DNA from: a bacterium
Lineage (GTDB): Bacteria > Desulfobacterota > DSWW01
Length of the DNA stretch: 8,547 nt
Direction: 5' to 3'
Assembly: GCA_030609865.1 (NCBI GenBank)
Contig: JAUWSZ010000067.1
Coordinates: forward strand, 1 to 8,547
Made by a program: the position numbers and the translations under genes. Positions 5,037 to 8,547 of this stretch are shown here, piece by piece. Position 1 is the stretch's first letter; the number at the start of each line of letters is the position of its first letter. A model generated the notes under the pieces. It made no database searches. It was not told where the DNA came from and worked only from the letters and a program-made list of their open reading frames with translations.

Positions 5037-7442
5037 TCAACGCAGACGGGCCCCCAACCCTGGAAGGAGTCGGTCCAAAAAGGCCTCCTGAATCTTGTTG
5101 ATCTCCTCGTCGGTCAGATTTCTCGATGGATCCTGGTAGGTTATCCGAAAGGCCATGCTCTGCTTCCCCTCTGGAACGGGTGGCCCTTGATAAAGGTCAA
5201 ACAACTCGATCTCCGTGACGCGGGGATCGGCAAGCTCCCGCATCTTCTCGATCCCCTGACTGTAAGTCATTGCATCGTCCAGCACGAGCGCGAGGTCTCT
5301 CTGCACTGCGGGCCTTTTTGCATAGGCCCTGTATTCTCGCGGACGATCCACGCGCGAGGCAAGGCTTGCGAGTTCCATCTCGAAGAGGTAGACCTCGTCA
5401 TCGATCTCGAAGGCCTCCCGAATCGATGGATGGAGTCTTCCCGCATAGCCAATCTTTGTCGTATTTACTAGAATATCACCGGAACATCCTGGATGTAAAC
5501 AAGAATTTTGTTCCGATCGATTCCATTCAAATCCCTCCACCCCAAAGGCCTCCAGGAGAACCTCCAGGGCGCCTTTCAGGTCGAAGACATCGATTTCGGC
5601 GTCCGGCTGGTTCCATCTCTCCGTATACCGCCTGCCCACCATCACCCCGGCCAGCATCTTTCGTTCCTCGGGAAGGACTTGGTCCGCACAAGGCAGAAAC
5701 ACCCGGCCCAGTTCAAAAAATCTCAGATCCCGGTTCCTCTGCCGCAGATTCCTTGCCACCGTGTCCAGAAGCAAGCCCACCAGGGTGGTCCGCAGGAATC
5801 CTTGCGCCTCGCTCATGGGATTCTGGAGCGACACCGGCCTGGTCCGAGCATCCCCATTCGGGAACCCCAGAAGCTTCAGTAGGTCCGGTCCACCAAAGCT
5901 GTAATTGACGACCTCGCAGAAACCCATCCCGACGAGCACATCCCTGGCCACTTCTTCTGCCCTGCGCTCCGGCTCCGCAAGCACGACCGAGACCGGGGCC
6001 ACCGGCATGTGGGTAGGGATCGCATCGTATCCGTAGAGGCGGGCCACCTCCTCCACCACATCCATTCCCATCGAGATGTCCGGACGAAAAGAGGGGGGCG
6101 TTACTTCGAATGCATCTCCCTCCTCGTCCCTGACGCTCATTTCGAGCCCTGCCAGGTAGCCGAGAATCTTCTCCTTCTCGATGGACGTACCGAGGAGCCG
6201 GTTGATCTTGGAGGCCGACATCCGGATGTTTCTCTGATGGTAGGGGATCGGATGGACATCCAAGGCACCGGCCGGAAGCCTGCCCCCCGCCAGAGACGTC
6301 ATCAGCCCGGACGCACGGTCGGCTGCCCGGAGGCAACCCTCTCTGTCGATCTCTCGCTCGAATCGGTAGGACGCCTCCGTTGAGATGCCCAGCCGCTTTC
6401 CTGTCCTGCGAATTCCCCTCGGTTCAAAAAAGGCGCTCTCGAGAAGCACACGGGTCGTTTCTTCGCTGATCTCGCTCTCCAGGCCTCCCATGACCCCCGC
6501 GAGCGCCACGGGCCGGCGGGCATCACAGATCAGCAAATCCTCCTCGCCGAGCTTTCGCTCTTCCCCGTCCAGGGTCGTGATGGTCTCCCCGGGTCTCGCC
6601 ATGCGCACGACGATCCGGTTCTCCTCGAGTCGGTCCAGGTCAAAGGCGTGGAGCGGCTGCCCCCATTCCAGCATCACGAAGTTCGTGACATCCACGAGGT
6701 TGTTGATGGGTCTCAGCCCCACCAGGCTGAGAAGCCTGCGAAGCCAGAAGGGGGAGATGCCCACCCGCACGTCTTCGATGACACGGCCTACATAACGGGG
6801 GCAGGCTTCGGGGGCAAGGATCTCTACCGAACTCACCTCTGCGCTGGACGGGCCCTTCTCTTCCAGGGAGATCTTCGGAAGACGCAGTCCCCTCTGCTTC
6901 TTGGCCGCGATTTCCCTGGCAACGCCGATCACGCTGAGACAGTCCGGACGGTTGGGCGTCACTTCGATATCGAGGACATCGTCTTCGAGGGCGAGGGCCC
7001 TGCCGAGTTCCAGCCCTGGGGATGTGTCCGGGGGCAGTTTCATGATGCCCGTACTATCTTCCGACAACTCCAGTTCGAGTTCGGAGCAGAGCATCCCCTC
7101 GGAGAACACGCCGTGGAGTGTGGTCGCCTCGATCACCTTCCCGCCGGGGATCACCGTCCCGGGCACGGCGAGAGGAACACAGTCCCCCACGGCCATGTTC
7201 TGCGCGCCACAGAGCACGGTGCGATCCTCCTTGCCCGTGTCCATCCGGCATACCCACAGGCCTTGCGACGAAGGGTGCGGCTCCAGGGAGACGACCCGAC
7301 TGGTGATCACGCCTTCCAGATGAGGCTTCACGGAAACGCATTCCGATACCTCGAGCCCCTGGTGGGTCAGCAGGTCCGCGATCTCCTGCGCCGACTCCTC
7401 GATCTCAACGTATTTCTTCAGCCACTTCAGGGTAACCTGCAA
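5037..7442 (-). CDS. pheT: Phenylalanyl-tRNA synthetase beta subunit
   Basis: With PheS this forms the cytoplasmic alpha2beta2 enzyme that charges tRNA-Phe. The beta chain supplies tRNA binding and editing. At 801 residues it is close to E. coli's 795. Domains in order: N-terminal VTLKWLKKYVEI; an EMAP-II-like tRNA-binding OB fold (about 32-152); PNRPDCLSVIG (163-173); the B3/4 editing domain with GQPLHAFDLD (261-270); B5 with FRPDISMGMDVVEEVARLYGYD (452-473); the catalytic-like core (about 477-697); and the ferredoxin-fold anticodon-binding domain (about 707-801) starting near YAKRPAVQRDLAL. No domain is broken. I place the start at TTG 7442: GGAGG lies 8 bases upstream, and the product then begins MQVTLKWLKKYV, as usual for the family. 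ATG 7466 adds eight residues but has GGAG only 2 bases away. ihfA follows 74 bases downstream. Confidence 0.95.
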   Translation of the reverse strand: MQVTLKWLKKYVEIEESAQEIADLLTHQGLEVSECVSVKPHLEGVITSRVVSLEPHPSSQGLWVCRMDTGKEDRTVLCGAQNMAVGDCVPLAVPGTVIPGGKVIEATTLHGVFSEGMLCSELELELSEDSTGIMKLPPDTSPGLELGRALALEDDVLDIEVTPNRPDCLSVIGVAREIAAKKQRGLRLPKISLEEKGPSSAEVSSVEILAPEACPRYVGRVIEDVRVGISPFWLRRLLSLVGLRPINNLVDVTNFVMLEWGQPLHAFDLDRLEENRIVVRMARPGETITTLDGEERKLGEEDLLICDARRPVALAGVMGGLESEISEETTRVLLESAFFEPRGIRRTGKRLGISTEASYRFEREIDREGCLRAADRASGLMTSLAGGRLPAGALDVHPIPYHQRNIRMSASKINRLLGTSIEKEKILGYLAGLEMSVRDEEGDAFEVTPPSFRPDISMGMDVVEEVARLYGYDAIPTHMPVAPVSVVLAEPERRAEEVARDVLVGMGFCEVVNYSFGGPDLLKLLGFPNGDARTRPVSLQNPMSEAQGFLRTTLVGLLLDTVARNLRQRNRDLRFFELGRVFLPCADQVLPEERKMLAGVMVGRRYTERWNQPDAEIDVFDLKGALEVLLEAFGVEGFEWNRSEQNSCLHPGCSGDILVNTTKIGYAGRLHPSIREAFEIDDEVYLFEMELASLASRVDRPREYRAYAKRPAVQRDLALVLDDAMTYSQGIEKMRELADPRVTEIELFDLYQGPPVPEGKQSMAFRITYQDPSRNLTDEEINKIQEAFLDRLLPGLGARLR

Positions 7443-7450
7443 CGGAAGGG

Positions 7451-7455
7451 CCTCC
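7451..7455 (-). promoter_or_regulatory. Ribosome-binding site supporting a TTG start for pheT
   Basis: GGAGG lies 8 bases before TTG 7442, inside what would be coding sequence if the upstream ATG at 7466 were used. The spacing is near optimal for the TTG. The ATG has no properly spaced site. Confidence 0.55.
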
Positions 7456-7553
7456 GTTTGAAGCATGACTCCGGGAATGCCTCAGCCGCCGGGATTGTAT
7501 TCTCTCGACTGCGTCCGCCTCGTCCCCGAAGGTTGTGCGTAAAGGGCGTCTCC

Positions 7554-8547
7554 TTATAGGAATTGTTGGAGGAAGCGCTGGTCATTCTCAAAGAAGAGCC
7601 GGATGTCGTCGATGCCGTACTTCAGCATGGCGATACGGTCGATACCGGCCCCAAAGGCGAAACCCGTGTATGCATCCGGATCATACCCCACGCTCCGGAA
7701 CACCTCCGGGTGAATCATCCCTGACCCGAGGATCTCCAGCCAGCCGGTCTGGGAACAGACCCGACAGCCGACCCCCCTGCAGAGGAAGCAGCCGATGTCC
7801 ACCTCTGCGCTCGGCTCGGTGAACGGGAAATAGCCCGGCCTGAACCGGAGGGGCACGTCCGGGGAAAACAGGGCCTGACAGAACACGGTCAGCACGCCCT
7901 TGAGCTGGCTGAAGCTGACGTCCCGATCCACGAGGAATCCCTCCACCTGGTGGAACATGGGAGAATGTGTGGTGTCGGAGTCGCATCGGTAGACCTTTCC
8001 GGGTGCGATCACGCGAAACGGAGGGGTCCTCGCCTTCATCGTATGGATCTGCACGTTCGATGTGTGCGTCCGAAGCACGACGTCCTCGGCCACGTAGAAC
8101 GTGTCCTGCATGTCTCGGGCTGGATGATCGCGGGGGAAGTTCAAGGCCTCGAAATTGTAGAAGTCCAGTTCGACTTCCGGTCCCTCCACAACCTCGAACC
8201 CCATTCCCTGAAAGACGGCAATGATCTCACGGGTCACAATGGTGAGCGGGTGATAGCCGCCCCGTGAAGGCAACCGACCGGGTAACGAGATATCGATACG
8301 TTCCTCTCGTAGCTTTCGTCTTCGTTCCTCGTCCCGGATCTTCTCACGCCGGCCGTCCAGGAGGCCGGCCAGTTCCTGCTTGATCTGATTCGCCAGATTC
8401 CCCAGAGCGGGCCTCTCCTGCTCGGGAAGGTCCTTCATGCTCCGCAGAATCTTGGTCAACGGCCCCTTTCTCCCCAGGTACCGGGTACGGAGTTGTTCCA
8501 CCGTCTGTTCGGTCGTCGCCGACCCCAGGGCCCTGGATACTTCTTCC
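7554..8547 (-). CDS. pheS: Phenylalanyl-tRNA synthetase alpha subunit, 5' end outside the window
   Basis: This is the catalytic subunit of the class II synthetase. It activates phenylalanine and transfers it to tRNA-Phe. The frame stays open to the right edge (the upstream codons read EEVSRALGSATTEQTVEQL before VRTRYLG-type coiled-coil sequence), so roughly the first 20-30 residues are missing. Visible landmarks in order: the RYLGRKGPLT arm; motif 1 region GFEVVEGPEVELDFYNFEAL; HPARDMQDTFYV; LRTHTSNVQIHTM; motif 2 region GKVYRCDSDTTHSPMFHQVEG; FPFTEPSAEVD; a CFLC...GCRVC cysteine cluster found in many bacterial PheS; TGWLEILGSGMIHPEV; and motif 3 GFAFGAGIDRIAMLKYGIDDIRLFF. Nothing essential is lost in the visible part. 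The gap to the pheT start is 111 bases. In this bacterial group infC-rpmI-rplT often lies upstream, but that is outside the window. Confidence 0.96.
   Translation of the reverse strand, partial: EEVSRALGSATTEQTVEQLRTRYLGRKGPLTKILRSMKDLPEQERPALGNLANQIKQELAGLLDGRREKIRDEERRRKLREERIDISLPGRLPSRGGYHPLTIVTREIIAVFQGMGFEVVEGPEVELDFYNFEALNFPRDHPARDMQDTFYVAEDVVLRTHTSNVQIHTMKARTPPFRVIAPGKVYRCDSDTTHSPMFHQVEGFLVDRDVSFSQLKGVLTVFCQALFSPDVPLRFRPGYFPFTEPSAEVDIGCFLCRGVGCRVCSQTGWLEILGSGMIHPEVFRSVGYDPDAYTGFAFGAGIDRIAMLKYGIDDIRLFFENDQRFLQQFL

Noticed and set aside
7490..7510. -10-like TACAAT between pheS and pheT on the - strand
   Set aside because: No acceptable -35 element lies 16-18 bases upstream.
6648..7559. 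Long + strand open frame (about 300 codons) opposite pheT
   Set aside because: It is antisense to a fully conserved pheT and has no recognisable domain. High GC with biased third positions produces such frames.

Overview
This looks like a chromosomal segment from a GC-rich Gram-negative bacterium. A sulfate-reducer/syntroph-type deltaproteobacterium (Desulfobacterota or relatives) fits best. The grounds are the order pheS-pheT-ihfA-merR, the style of the MoxR/VWA pair, and the cytidylate kinase-like protein, which is common in that group. The taxonomic call is inference from gene content, not from a marker comparison.

Layout. Positions 1-1985 (+ strand) hold a two-gene cassette: a MoxR-type AAA+ ATPase, cut by the left edge, and a CoxE-like von Willebrand factor A protein 8 bases behind it. 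Everything from 1990 to the right edge is on the - strand and appears to be one long operon read right to left. It runs pheS (cut by the right edge), pheT, ihfA, a short MerR-type regulator, a cytidylate kinase-like protein interrupted by one in-frame TAA, and an eight-helix membrane GGDEF diguanylate cyclase. The two transcription units converge with only four bases between their stop codons.

How the genes work together. PheS and PheT form the alpha2beta2 phenylalanyl-tRNA synthetase, and the alpha subunit of integration host factor follows, as in many proteobacteria. The MerR protein, the kinase-like protein and the cyclase are a downstream accessory extension. The kinase-like gene and the cyclase are almost contiguous, so they are probably co-translated. 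The MoxR/VWA pair is probably a chaperone module for maturing or remodelling a metalloenzyme or membrane complex. Its client is not visible here.

The best anomaly is the kinase-like gene: a TAA sits in the middle of a conserved G-H-x-G-H motif, yet the reading frame on both sides is intact and its motifs are preserved. Other points are a VWA protein whose metal-site motif departs from DxSxS, a cyclase that has lost its inhibitory site, a TTG start that fits pheT better than the upstream ATG, and a putative internal ihfA promoter inside an inverted repeat. I saw no CRISPR array, insertion sequence, rRNA, tRNA or prophage gene, and no clearly novel multi-gene system. No stretch over about 115 bases lacks a gene.
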